A stretch of 64,000 nucleotides of DNA from an uncultured bacterium (lineage in GTDB: Bacteria > Atribacterota > Atribacteria > Atribacterales > Caldatribacteriaceae). Shown here piece by piece: positions 43,277-52,442 of the stretch (positions within the stretch are counted from its first letter, which is position 1; the number at the start of each line of letters is the position of its first letter). The stretch is taken from NCBI GenBank assembly GCA_937139415.1, contig CAKZPS010000011.1:1-64000 (forward strand). Reading direction: 5' to 3'. The notes below the pieces were generated by a model. It made no database searches and was not told where the DNA came from. It saw only the letters and a list, made by a program, of their open reading frames with translations. A program made the translations under genes and the position numbers.

Positions 43277-43885
43277 TTACCTTCCCATGAAGCACTCTAT
43301 TCCTTGTGCTTTCAATCTATTGACCACTTTCTGCGCCTCTTCTTGCGAAGAAAAACCGTATATCCTCACCCGATACAAGGAAGAAACTTGTTCCACCACT
43401 GCCGAATACCCCAATCCCTGGAGGGTATTCACCATATTCTGGGCATTGGCTTCCTTAGAAAACGCACCCACCTGCACAAAGAATTTACCTGATTTCGGGG
43501 ATACTCGCGGCGAAGGCTGTGGAGAAGGGGAAGAAGACTTTTCCACCTTCGGTGGCTGCTGAGGAGTGACATCGGTCTCTTCCTTAGAAGCAACAATGTG
43601 TACCGATGGTGAAGGGGTAACAATTGCCGTTTGTGCTTCTTCTACCCCATTTTCCATGTCTTGGGATTCTTCTCTCAACGGTTCCATAACCCCCACGGCG
43701 AAATGGTCCGGCACCGCCACCGTCTCCTTTTCAAGAAACGGAACTCCTCTCACCAGAAGTCCCATATAAGCGTCAAGATCTCCTCTGGCCATGAAAAAGG
43801 CGAAAACCACTACCACTAAACCTCCCAGAACCACCACCAGCATTTCTATCGGGTCTCGATGGTGGAAAAACGGGAAAAGTTTCAT
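43277..43885 (-). CDS. SPOR-domain membrane protein
   Basis: A bitopic protein with a membrane helix near the N-terminus (MLVVVLGGLVVVVFAFF), a long linker rich in Pro, Ser and Glu, and a C-terminal SPOR domain (FFVQVGAFSKEANAQNMVNTLQ... to VVNRLKAQGIECFMGR). SPOR domains bind glycan strands stripped of stem peptides at division sites. The start is ATG 43885 (202 residues), overlapping the valS stop in an ATGA; the ORF extends to 43912. Its location just before the dcw cluster fits a division role. Confidence 0.88.
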   Translation of the reverse strand: MKLFPFFHHRDPIEMLVVVLGGLVVVVFAFFMARGDLDAYMGLLVRGVPFLEKETVAVPDHFAVGVMEPLREESQDMENGVEEAQTAIVTPSPSVHIVASKEETDVTPQQPPKVEKSSSPSPQPSPRVSPKSGKFFVQVGAFSKEANAQNMVNTLQGLGYSAVVEQVSSLYRVRIYGFSSQEEAQKVVNRLKAQGIECFMGR

Positions 43886-46521
43886 TGCATGCCCTCTTTT
43901 AACCTCTTCCATCTTTCTTCCTCTTGAAGAAGCCTGGAAAGCCTCTCTTTTTCTTTATCCACGACTTCCTGCGGAGCTCTGGCCAAAAAATTCTCGTTTT
44001 CCATCTTGCGTTTCACCTGGGCAATTTCCTCCCCGAGACGGATCATCTTCTTACTTAACCTCTCTACTTCCTCCTCTACGTCAACGAGCCCTTCGACCAA
44101 AAGGTAGATATCCACCCCGGGCACTCTCCCTACCGCCACTTGGTGAGGCTTGGGAAGATGCAATCCCATCTCGAGGTCACACTTTCCCAACTGCTCAAGG
44201 TAAGGAACATTCTTTTCGCACTGGGACAAGAATTCCCTTTCGGAAAAACTCAAGTATACCCGACACTTCTCCGCGGGAGAGATTCCTAATTCTGCCCGAA
44301 GGTAACGTATTTCTCGAATAATCTCCTGGAGGAGAGCGACAATTCTTTCCGCCTCTTCATCCACATCACCGTTTACCGAGGGCCACGGCGATACGATGAG
44401 GCTTACCCTTTCACTTCCGGGAAGATTATGCCAGATTTCCTCGGTAATAAAAGGTGCCACAGGATGGAGAATTTTTACGATACCGGCAAGAAGATATACC
44501 AGGAGGTTCTGCGCCTTCATTCTCTTTCGGGCATCTCCATGGTACAAATCCTCTTTACTCCACTCCACGTACCAGTCGCAGTATTCTCCCCACACGAAGT
44601 CGTAGGTGAGTTGCACATATTCTCCAAAATCAAGATTTTCCAAGGCTTGCGTTGCCGAACGGAGCAGACGATGGAAACGAGAAACGATCCATCGATCTTT
44701 CACGTCAAAGGTTTCCACCAAGGAAGACCAAGGCATGGCTTGAAAATCTTCCGAATTCATGAGCACAAAACGAGCCGCATTCCATAATTTATTCATAAAA
44801 TGACGTGCCGCCTCTACGCGTCGCAAGGAAAAGTGGATATCTCTCCCTTGAACCGTAAGCCAGGCCAAGGCGAAACGCAAAGCATCGGCGCCGTAGTTCT
44901 CTACTATCCCCAGAGGGTCAACCGTATTCCCCAGAGATTTACTCATTTTTTTCCCTTTCTCGTCACGCACTAAGGGGGTAATGTAAACCTCGCGGAAGGG
45001 GACTTCTCCCATAAACTTTAAACCCATCATGATCATCCGCGCGACCCAGAAGAAAATGATGTCAAAACCGGTCACAAGGAGTGAGGTAGGATAGAAGTCA
45101 CGGATATCAGGGGTTTTCTCTGGCCAACCCAAAGTGGAAAAGGGCCATAGAGCCGAGCTGAACCAGGTATCTAAAACGTCCTCGTCTTGTAAAACTGCCC
45201 CGCCACACCGAGGACAAGCCGAGGGTTCTTCCCGATGAGTAAAAACATAATCACATCGTTGGCAATAGAATACCGGGATGCGATGGCCCCACCAAATTTG
45301 CCGAGAAATACACCAATCCTTAATATTTTCCATCCACTCGAAATATACTTTGGCCCAACGCTCGGGAACGAATTTCACCTTTCCTTGGCGGACGGCTTCA
45401 ATCGCCGGTTGAGCGAGATCTTTCATTCTGACAAACCACTGTCTCGAAACCAAAGGCTCGATGACCGTCCCACAACGGTAACAGTGACCTACCGAATGAG
45501 TATAATCCTCTATTTTCTCTAAAAGACCTGCCTCTTCCAAAGCCGCGACCACCTTTTCCCGAGCAGTTTCTCGGAGAAGACCGGCAAATTCTTTGGCGCT
45601 TTCGGTCATCATACCCTTCGCATCAATGACCTTCACGAGCGGCAATTTATGTTTCGCTCCTAATTCAAAGTCACGGGGATCATGTGCCGGGGTAACTTTT
45701 AAAACTCCGGTGCCAAATTCCATATCCACATAGTCATCGGCAATGAGAGGTATTTCTCTCCCCACAAGAGGGAGAACAAAGATTTTTCCCACGAGATGAC
45801 GGTAACGTTGATCTCGGGGATGAACTGCTAAGGCCACGTCCCCCAGCATGGTTTCCGGTCTTGTAGTAGCTACCACAAGGTAATCGGTGGGATCGGCCTT
45901 AGAAGGATACCGAATATAGTAGAGAGAAGAACGATGTTCCTCGTATTCGACTTCGATATCGGCGAGAGCGGTTTGACAACGAGGACACCAGTTGACAATA
46001 TATTCGTCTTGATAGATTAAGCTCTCTTCAAACAGGCGAACGAAAACTTCTCGTACCGCCCGGGAAAGCCCTTCATCCATGGTAAAACGTTCCCGAGTCC
46101 AGTCACATGAAGCGCCCATTCTTTTAATTTGTTCTACAATTCGCTTATGGTATTCCTCCTTCCATTGCCAAACCTTCTCCAAAAATTTCTCCCTGCCCAG
46201 ATCTTCCCGCCGCAAGCCCTCACGAGCTAACTCTTTTTCCACCACATTTTGGGTAGCAATTCCAGCGTGATCCGTTCCCGGAACCCACAGGGCTCGATCG
46301 CCTTGCATCCTCCGAAAACGAATAACGATATCCTGCAAAGTGAGATTCAAGGCGTGACCCATGTGGAGGTGTCCGGTGACATTGGGAGGGGGAATAACGA
46401 TGCAAAAGGAAGGCCCCGAAGGAGGAGGAACAAAACATCCCTTCTCCTCCCAGAATTGGTACCACTTCTCCTCGATGAAACGGGGGTCAAAAGCTTGTGA
46501 GAGCACTGCCTTCTCTTCCAT
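43882..46521 (-). CDS. valS: Valine-tRNA ligase
   Basis: ValRS, 879 residues, class I synthetase. It has the HIGH-type motif NVTGHLHMGHALN, the CP1 editing domain with TTRPETMLGDVA, a zinc-binding CxxC pair region (CQRCDYVF...CPRCGG), and KKMSKSLGNTVDP. A C-terminal coiled coil (from about 810) is typical of ValRS. It is located between clpX and the SPOR gene. Confidence 0.97.
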   Translation of the reverse strand: MEEKAVLSQAFDPRFIEEKWYQFWEEKGCFVPPPSGPSFCIVIPPPNVTGHLHMGHALNLTLQDIVIRFRRMQGDRALWVPGTDHAGIATQNVVEKELAREGLRREDLGREKFLEKVWQWKEEYHKRIVEQIKRMGASCDWTRERFTMDEGLSRAVREVFVRLFEESLIYQDEYIVNWCPRCQTALADIEVEYEEHRSSLYYIRYPSKADPTDYLVVATTRPETMLGDVALAVHPRDQRYRHLVGKIFVLPLVGREIPLIADDYVDMEFGTGVLKVTPAHDPRDFELGAKHKLPLVKVIDAKGMMTESAKEFAGLLRETAREKVVAALEEAGLLEKIEDYTHSVGHCYRCGTVIEPLVSRQWFVRMKDLAQPAIEAVRQGKVKFVPERWAKVYFEWMENIKDWCISRQIWWGHRIPVFYCQRCDYVFTHREEPSACPRCGGAVLQDEDVLDTWFSSALWPFSTLGWPEKTPDIRDFYPTSLLVTGFDIIFFWVARMIMMGLKFMGEVPFREVYITPLVRDEKGKKMSKSLGNTVDPLGIVENYGADALRFALAWLTVQGRDIHFSLRRVEAARHFMNKLWNAARFVLMNSEDFQAMPWSSLVETFDVKDRWIVSRFHRLLRSATQALENLDFGEYVQLTYDFVWGEYCDWYVEWSKEDLYHGDARKRMKAQNLLVYLLAGIVKILHPVAPFITEEIWHNLPGSERVSLIVSPWPSVNGDVDEEAERIVALLQEIIREIRYLRAELGISPAEKCRVYLSFSEREFLSQCEKNVPYLEQLGKCDLEMGLHLPKPHQVAVGRVPGVDIYLLVEGLVDVEEEVERLSKKMIRLGEEIAQVKRKMENENFLARAPQEVVDKEKERLSRLLQEEERWKRLKEGMQ

Positions 46522-46533
46522 GAATACTCTCCC

Positions 46534-47781
46534 CTAAGCCAGCTTTTCTTCGTCCTCGAAAACCGAAAAGTAATGTTCTCTCGCTACTGCCTGTTCATCA
46601 ATAACAACCTTTTTCAATACATTCCTCCGCGAGGGGACTTCAAACATCAATTCCATCATAATTCTTTCCATGATGGTTCGCAATCCCCGGGCACCCGTAC
46701 CTTTCTCGATCGCTTTACGAGCAATCAGTCGCAAAGCTTCAGGAGCGAAAATAAGTTCTACTCCTTCCATGGCAAACAACTTTTGATATTGTTTCACCAA
46801 GCTATTTTTGGTGCCGGTCAAGATACGTACCAAATCTTCCTCGGTCAGTAGGTCTAAAGCACAAACAATGGGAATACGACCGACAAACTCGGGGATCATA
46901 CCAAATCTGAGTAAATCCTCGGGTTGAACCTCGTGAAGGAGATTCTGCGCAACGCTCTTCTCTCCTAAACTCTCTTGGGCTCCAAATCCGATTTTGCGGT
47001 CTTTCAAGCGATTTTCTATAATCTTTTCCAGACCGACAAAAGCACCCCCACAGATAAACAGAATGTTTTCAGTGTTAATCTGGATAAACTCCTGATGAGG
47101 ATGCTTCCTGCCACCTTGAGGCGGGACGTTGGCAATAGTTCCCTCTAAAATTTTCAAAAGCGCTTGTTGTACACCTTCTCCAGAAACATCTCGGGTAATC
47201 GAAGGACTGTCACTTTTGCGAGCTATCTTGTCCACTTCATCAATATATACAATGCCTCGTTCCGCCTTTTTCACATCGAAATTGGCGTTTTGAATGAGTC
47301 GGAGAAGGATGTTCTCTACATCTTCACCTACGTATCCCGCCTCGGTAAGGGTTGTGGCATCGGCAATGGCAAAAGGAACGTTGAGGAATCGAGCCAGAGT
47401 CTTGGCCAAAAGGGTTTTCCCTGAACCGGTGGGACCCAAAAGAAGGATATTGCTCTTCTCGATTTCAATATCATCTTCAGAGGGTTGAATAATACGCTTG
47501 TAATGATTGTATACTGCTACCGAAAGAGTAATTTTGGCCTTCTCCTGCCCCACAACGTATTGATCCAAAAACGCCTTAATCTTCTTTGGGGTAGGTAACT
47601 CCTCGAGAACAAACTCTTTTTTCCTTCCCTTTGTGTCTTCATGAAGAATTTCGTTACATAACTCTATACACTCATTACAAATGTATACCCCAGGGCCGGC
47701 AATTAATTTTTTTACTTCAGACTGGCTTTTCCCACAGAAAGAACAACGCAATTTAACTCTTTCCTCCTCAATTCGCGGCAT
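46534..47781 (-). CDS. clpX: ATP-dependent Clp protease ATPase subunit ClpX
   Basis: ClpX unfolds substrates and feeds them to ClpP. The 415-residue protein has the N-terminal zinc-binding domain (C13, C16, C35, C38), Walker A GPTGSGKT (116-123), Walker [14 protein letters not shown], the pore loop GYVGEDVE and the KIGFG loop that docks on ClpP. It overlaps clpP by 14 bases in the classic tig-clpP-clpX order. Confidence 0.98.
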   Translation of the reverse strand: MPRIEEERVKLRCSFCGKSQSEVKKLIAGPGVYICNECIELCNEILHEDTKGRKKEFVLEELPTPKKIKAFLDQYVVGQEKAKITLSVAVYNHYKRIIQPSEDDIEIEKSNILLLGPTGSGKTLLAKTLARFLNVPFAIADATTLTEAGYVGEDVENILLRLIQNANFDVKKAERGIVYIDEVDKIARKSDSPSITRDVSGEGVQQALLKILEGTIANVPPQGGRKHPHQEFIQINTENILFICGGAFVGLEKIIENRLKDRKIGFGAQESLGEKSVAQNLLHEVQPEDLLRFGMIPEFVGRIPIVCALDLLTEEDLVRILTGTKNSLVKQYQKLFAMEGVELIFAPEALRLIARKAIEKGTGARGLRTIMERIMMELMFEVPSRRNVLKKVVIDEQAVAREHYFSVFEDEEKLA

Positions 47782-48409
47782 CCTCTTTCGATTCTCCTTT
47801 TTGGTCTTCTTTAGGATAAAGAACCCGATCGATCAGTCCGTATTCCTGTGCCTCTTCGGGAGACATGAAGAAGTCCCTTTCAGTATCGCGACGGATCTTT
47901 TCAATGGGCTGCCCGGTGTGATACGACAAGACCGCGTTCAGCTTTTCGCGGATTTTCACCATCTCCCGCGCATGAATCTCGATGTCGGTTACCTGTCCTT
48001 GTGCTCCCCCAAGCGGCTGGTGAATCATAATCCGAGAGTTAGGAAGGGCCATCCTTTTCCCCTTGGTCCCCGCAGCAAGAATCACCGCTGCGCCACTTGC
48101 TGCCTGACCAATACATATGGTAGCTACGTCGGGTTTGATATAGCGGATCGTATCGTATATCGCCAGAGTAGCCGACACCGAACCACCGGGGCTATTGACA
48201 TAGAGATTAATGTCTTTCTCTTTATTCATCGCCTCGAGAAAGAGTAACTGAGCAATCACCAGGTTCGCCACCGTATCGTCGATCTCGGTCCCTAAAAAAA
48301 CAATGCGGTCTTGCAAAAGACGAGAATAAATGTCATATGCTCTTTCACCACGTGGTGTTTGTTCCACCACTATGGGGACTAAGTAGCTTAACCGCGGCTC
48401 TCGTCTCAT
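47768..48409 (-). CDS. clpP: ATP-dependent Clp protease proteolytic subunit
   Basis: ClpP is the tetradecameric serine protease that works with ClpX. Family stretches are [39 protein letters not shown], the catalytic Ser in [14 protein letters not shown] (Gly where Met is usual after it), the catalytic His in [12 protein letters not shown] and the Asp in [14 protein letters not shown] use ATG 48409 (213 residues), overlapping the tig stop by four bases; the frame to 48448 adds 13 residues with no match. Confidence 0.97.
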   Translation of the reverse strand: MRREPRLSYLVPIVVEQTPRGERAYDIYSRLLQDRIVFLGTEIDDTVANLVIAQLLFLEAMNKEKDINLYVNSPGGSVSATLAIYDTIRYIKPDVATICIGQAASGAAVILAAGTKGKRMALPNSRIMIHQPLGGAQGQVTDIEIHAREMVKIREKLNAVLSYHTGQPIEKIRRDTERDFFMSPEEAQEYGLIDRVLYPKEDQKGESKEDAAN

Positions 48410-49713
48410 GATATCATCTCCTCTTCTGGATTCTCCAAGACTTTCCATTGATCAAAGTTCAGCGGCTCCTCTAAGGTCTTGACCTTCACTCGAGAGGTAA
48501 GATGTTCCATAAGCTTTTGCATTTTCAAGCGTTCTTGTGTTTCCTCTATTTTATCATTTCGTGTCAGAATTTCACGCACATCTTCTTTGGTTCGCCCTGA
48601 AATTTGAGCCAATCGCTCTAATTCCTTATCGAGATCTTCGTCGCTCGCTTCAATAGCATACTCTTTCGCATACTGCTGAAGGACAAAGAACTTTTTGAGT
48701 TCCCAATGTGCCACTTTACGTAGTTCCTTCTCTACCGTGGCGAAATCGGTGTTGGTCAACTCTAAGTACCGTTCCAGCGTCAAACCGTCTTTCTTCAACT
48801 GATCTTGAAATCCATCAATTTTGTGCCTGGTTTGAAGTTCTAAGAGCGGCGCAGGGATATGCACAGTAGAATGTTTACCCAAGGCTACTATGGCCTCTTT
48901 TTGAAACCTCTCCTCTACAAGATCGTTTGCTAAACGTTCCAAACTCTCACGAATTTTGTCCCTGAGTGTTTCTAATGAGTCAATATCACTCCCTAAATTG
49001 CGCAAAAATTCCTGATCGATCTGGGGGATTTCCTTCTCCATAAGGCCGGTCACTTGAAACTCAACCTCGGTGGCTTCTCCTTCCTGGTTGGTGAGGGCTA
49101 CCTTTTTGCTCTCACCAACCTTCATTCCTAAAACTTCTCGAGCAATGGCGTTTTGCTCATCCTTTTCTTGCGCCAAAATGGTGTAGTTGCGGCCCTGAAC
49201 GGTGAGTTTCACTAAGTCACCGCTAATAGCCACGCTCTCTTTTTCCTTCTCCTTCCAAGTACTTCGTGCTACCCGTAACCGTTCCAGCTCTCTTTCGATA
49301 TCCGATTCTCTCACTTCCAAACGGTATTTCCGCGCTTCTAAGTCCTCGGGGTGCGGGAGAAGCACGGTTGGATTTTCAATGACTTGCAAACGAAAAACGA
49401 GAGGAGCGTCTTCGGCGATGTGGAGAATCTCCATCTCTGGTTCCCCGATAACTTCAATCTTTTCCTGTTCGAGAACCTCGCGGGTCACTTGAGGAATCAG
49501 GGTACGAGCCAAAGAATCTAAAATTGCTCCTTTCCCCAAATACGTCTTGAGGATATTCCACGGCGCTCTTCCCTTTCGAAATCCCGGAATATTCACCCGA
49601 CTACTCAGATCTCGATATGCATTTTTCAAGGCTTCCTGAACACGTTCCTCTTCTACGGTAACCTCTAAAAGATACACGTGCTTTTCTTTTTCCTCTTTTT
49701 TGACCTCTACCAT
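48406..49713 (-). CDS. tig: Trigger factor
   Basis: Trigger factor is the ribosome-bound chaperone and prolyl isomerase. The N-terminal domain has the ribosome-binding signature in [16 protein letters not shown] shortened FKBP-like middle (about 155-245) follows, then the helical chaperone C-terminal part. At 435 residues it is normal. The first gene of tig-clpP-clpX; its leader contains a hairpin that also terminates the upstream operon. Confidence 0.95.
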   Translation of the reverse strand: MVEVKKEEKEKHVYLLEVTVEEERVQEALKNAYRDLSSRVNIPGFRKGRAPWNILKTYLGKGAILDSLARTLIPQVTREVLEQEKIEVIGEPEMEILHIAEDAPLVFRLQVIENPTVLLPHPEDLEARKYRLEVRESDIERELERLRVARSTWKEKEKESVAISGDLVKLTVQGRNYTILAQEKDEQNAIAREVLGMKVGESKKVALTNQEGEATEVEFQVTGLMEKEIPQIDQEFLRNLGSDIDSLETLRDKIRESLERLANDLVEERFQKEAIVALGKHSTVHIPAPLLELQTRHKIDGFQDQLKKDGLTLERYLELTNTDFATVEKELRKVAHWELKKFFVLQQYAKEYAIEASDEDLDKELERLAQISGRTKEDVREILTRNDKIEETQERLKMQKLMEHLTSRVKVKTLEEPLNFDQWKVLENPEEEMIS

Positions 49714-49741
49714 CCTTAGCCACCTTCCTCAGTAAACTGAC

Positions 49742-49775
49742 AAAAATATACCTCGATGAATCCCATCGAGGTATA
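49742..49775 (-). terminator. Rho-independent terminator after the ABC exporter operon
   Basis: On the minus strand a perfect 12-bp stem (arms 49764-49775 and 49747-49758, loop of five) is followed by TTTTT (49746-49742). It lies about 70 bases after the GNAT stop and 28 bases before tig, so it should end the marR/ABC transcript. Because it is so near tig it could also be part of the tig leader; no clear tig promoter is seen elsewhere. Confidence 0.78.
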
Positions 49776-49846
49776 GAGAGAATGCACCGGCATTTTTCTA
49801 TTCGGGATCGAGAAAAGAATAGAGACTACCCACCAATGAGCTTATT

Positions 49847-50500
49847 TTATATTCCTCGTACCTTTCTGTCAAATGAACATTCAGGAGAAACGTTACCCTC
49901 CAAAAGATCCTTGACCATGCGATACAAATGGGTAGATCGTCCCCGAGAGAGGAGAGTTTTTTCTCCGGTTATTCGATAACCCAACCGCTCATAGAAACGA
50001 ATTGCAAAGACGTTCTCCTTTTCTACATCTAAAGCAATCCATCGACAATCTTCTTTTCTTGCCTCGCTTTCCATAAAGGCAAGGAGCGTCTTCCCGAAGC
50101 CCTTTCTTTGATACTCCGGAGAGACGGCGAGGTTACTCAGGTAATAGGTAGCAGGATGGTCTACTCTGGTTGCCCGACCCAAAGAAACCCAAAAAGAAAA
50201 CGTGTTCATCATCTGCCACCCGAGGGAATACCCCAATAAGAGTCCCGTTCGTAAGCTCTCCTTTCTCCTTATCCCACTCCTATACCCCAGCGCCATTCCC
50301 ACCTTCGTTTCCCCGAGGAGCACAAAGTAGGTGTGCTCAAAGCTCAAAAGAGTGTTTCTTCGAGAGAAAAGCAATCTCAAGGCCCGTTCTAATCTTCCCG
50401 TATCCTTTAAAAAAGATTTGAAAAACGACGCTGAAAGAAGAAAGAGGGGTACAAAATCGTCTCCCTCTTCCCAGGACGCTCTCCGAACTACAGTATGCAA
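49847..50500 (-). CDS. GNAT family N-acetyltransferase
   Basis: A 217-residue protein whose C-terminal half is a GNAT acetyltransferase: YYLSNLAVSPEYQRKGFGKTLLAFME holds the acetyl-CoA loop (Q-R-x-G-x-G), and NVFAIRFYERLGYRITGE the final strands. The N-terminal 80 residues are unlike common GNATs. The substrate is unknown. It follows the ABC exporter, probably on the same transcript, so a role in modifying an exported or toxic compound is possible but unproven. Confidence 0.82.
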   Translation of the reverse strand: MHTVVRRASWEEGDDFVPLFLLSASFFKSFLKDTGRLERALRLLFSRRNTLLSFEHTYFVLLGETKVGMALGYRSGIRRKESLRTGLLLGYSLGWQMMNTFSFWVSLGRATRVDHPATYYLSNLAVSPEYQRKGFGKTLLAFMESEARKEDCRWIALDVEKENVFAIRFYERLGYRITGEKTLLSRGRSTHLYRMVKDLLEGNVSPECSFDRKVRGI

Positions 50501-50549
50501 GGAATCACACCTCTTTGAACGGACAGGTCACAAGAACAGCTATTCATCC

Positions 50550-52442
50550 TCACTCTCCCTCAACGGATAGCGGGATACGTGGTAAAGACTCTCCCCCAAA
50601 TTGACTCATATAGAGTCGATAATAAGAACCCTTCTTCTGCAATAATTCCTCATGAGTCCCTCGTTCAATAACTTTGCCCTCTTGGATTACCAAGATCATA
50701 TCAGCATGGCGAATAGTACTCAAACGATGGGCAATGACTAAACTGGTACGACCACTCATGAGACGACGCATGGCCGATTGAATATACTTTTCAGTTCGAA
50801 TGTCCACATTGCTTGTCGCTTCGTCAAGAATGAGAATCGCAGGATCAGCGAGAATAGCTCGGGCAATGGCAAGAAGCTGCCTCTGTCCCTGACTCAGATT
50901 TTTCCCTCCGTCAAAAAGGAACGTATCATATCCCTCGGGTAGTTTGAGGATAAATGATTCCGCATGAGCGAGTCGTGCTGCTTCTTCAACTTCTTCGTCA
51001 GTCGCGGAAAGGCGCCCGTAACGTATGTTCTCTCGTATCGATTCCGAAAAAAGATACGTATCTTGGAGTACTATCCCCAATAACGACCGAAGAATATCTC
51101 TTTTAATCGTTCTTATATCCTTTCCGTCTATGAGAATAGTGCCACTATCGATATCGTAAAACCTGGTTAAAAGATTAACAATGGTGGTTTTACCCGCCCC
51201 GGTCGGTCCTACCAAAGCCACCATTTGACCGGGTTGAACATGGAAGCTCACGTTTTCAAGTACTGGCACGCCTTCCCGATAAGAAAAGGAAACATTTCTG
51301 AATTCCACCTCTCCGCGAAGACGCTCAGGCTCTTCAGCGTCGGGGGGATCGGGAGGTTCGGGAGGTTCATCCAAAATTTGGAAGATCCTCTCTGCACTGG
51401 CAATAGCCGACTGTAACATATTCAAATTGGTAGCTAACTCGCTGAGTGGACGAGAAAACTGTCTTGAATAGGTGATGAAGCTGGCTATGGTTCCTACCGT
51501 GATCACTTTCTGAATAGCGAGCCATCCTCCAAATCCTCCAACCAGGGCGAAACTCGCATTGTTGAGGGTATTCATGAGCGGTCCAACTATTCCAGAGTAA
51601 ATTTGTGCTCTGATACTTGTATCTCGCAAGCGTTCATTCACCACATGAAACTTCTCTCTCTCCTTTTCTTCTCGAGAAAAGATTTTCACCACTTTGAGGC
51701 CGGAAATATTTTCTTCTACCAAGCCATTGAGTTCGCCCAAAATGGTTTGATTTTCTGAGAAATATTTGCGGGTTTGACGGGAGACCGCTTGAGTACACAA
51801 AAAGGTCAAAGGAGTCACAATCATGCTTATCCCGGTGAGCACAGGACTCAACCATAGCATGACTATCACTGTGCCAATGAGAGTAATAAGGCTTGAAAAA
51901 ATCTGCGTTACACCCATACTGAGGGAATTACTGATATTATCGAGATCATTGGTGACTCGACTCATCAGATCCCCATGAAGTATACCATCAAAAAAACGTA
52001 CCGGAAGATTCTGAAGGGCGTCAAACGCCTCTTTCCTCATTTCGAAAATGATTTTTTGAACCGTCTTCGCAGTGAGGCGACCCTGTAACCAAAGGAGGAG
52101 AGAATTGCCAAGATAGAGAACGACCATAAAGATAACCAAAGAAGAGAGACCCGGGAAATTTTTGGGAATGATAAAATTATCGATGGCCTTTCCGATGAGA
52201 TAAGGACCCACCAACGCCGAAAGAGAAGTGATCATGACTAAGACAAATATAGTCGCAAGATGCAAAGTATGACTTCTAAAGTATTTCCACAACTTCCTCA
52301 CGGTGTTAACGGTATTTCGAGGTTTTATCGGGGAACCAAGAAAAGCGTGACCCATGGGTCCAGGTCCGAGAGGCAATCCCCCTGGACCTCTGTGCAAACC
52401 AGAATACGGTGAAGCATCTCTCTCTCCTCTACCGTGAGGCAT
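50550..52442 (-). CDS. Heterodimeric ABC exporter, subunit with the catalytic ATP site
   Basis: A type IV ABC exporter half (about 630 residues) with six membrane helices and a C-terminal ATPase. It has Walker A GPTGAGKTT, signature LSQGQ (not LSGGQ), Walker B ILILDEATS with catalytic Glu, and the H-loop IAHRLSTI. Its own Walker motifs are intact, but its signature is degenerate. This is the pattern of the TM288/BmrD-like partner in heterodimers. The N-terminus has an extra Gly/Pro-rich stretch of about 40 residues. The start is ATG 52442, with AGGAG ten bases upstream and a 14-base overlap with the partner gene. Substrate unknown; a multidrug or lipid role is possible. Confidence 0.9.
   Translation of the reverse strand: MPHGRGERDASPYSGLHRGPGGLPLGPGPMGHAFLGSPIKPRNTVNTVRKLWKYFRSHTLHLATIFVLVMITSLSALVGPYLIGKAIDNFIIPKNFPGLSSLVIFMVVLYLGNSLLLWLQGRLTAKTVQKIIFEMRKEAFDALQNLPVRFFDGILHGDLMSRVTNDLDNISNSLSMGVTQIFSSLITLIGTVIVMLWLSPVLTGISMIVTPLTFLCTQAVSRQTRKYFSENQTILGELNGLVEENISGLKVVKIFSREEKEREKFHVVNERLRDTSIRAQIYSGIVGPLMNTLNNASFALVGGFGGWLAIQKVITVGTIASFITYSRQFSRPLSELATNLNMLQSAIASAERIFQILDEPPEPPDPPDAEEPERLRGEVEFRNVSFSYREGVPVLENVSFHVQPGQMVALVGPTGAGKTTIVNLLTRFYDIDSGTILIDGKDIRTIKRDILRSLLGIVLQDTYLFSESIRENIRYGRLSATDEEVEEAARLAHAESFILKLPEGYDTFLFDGGKNLSQGQRQLLAIARAILADPAILILDEATSNVDIRTEKYIQSAMRRLMSGRTSLVIAHRLSTIRHADMILVIQEGKVIERGTHEELLQKKGSYYRLYMSQFGGESLPRIPLSVEGE

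Noticed and set aside
43791-44321. Plus-strand frame of 176 codons
   Set aside because: It is antisense to valS and the SPOR gene; low-complexity, Ser/Arg/Pro-rich translation typical of shadow frames.
49798-49826. Short inverted repeat TCTATTC/GAATAGA between GNAT and tig
   Set aside because: Only seven bp with a long loop, not followed by a T run on either strand; weaker than the adjacent terminator.
50550-52442. Possible fusion of an extra domain at the N-terminus of the ABC subunit
   Set aside because: The extra 40 residues are Gly/Pro-rich low complexity without a fold; a disordered extension is the simpler reading.
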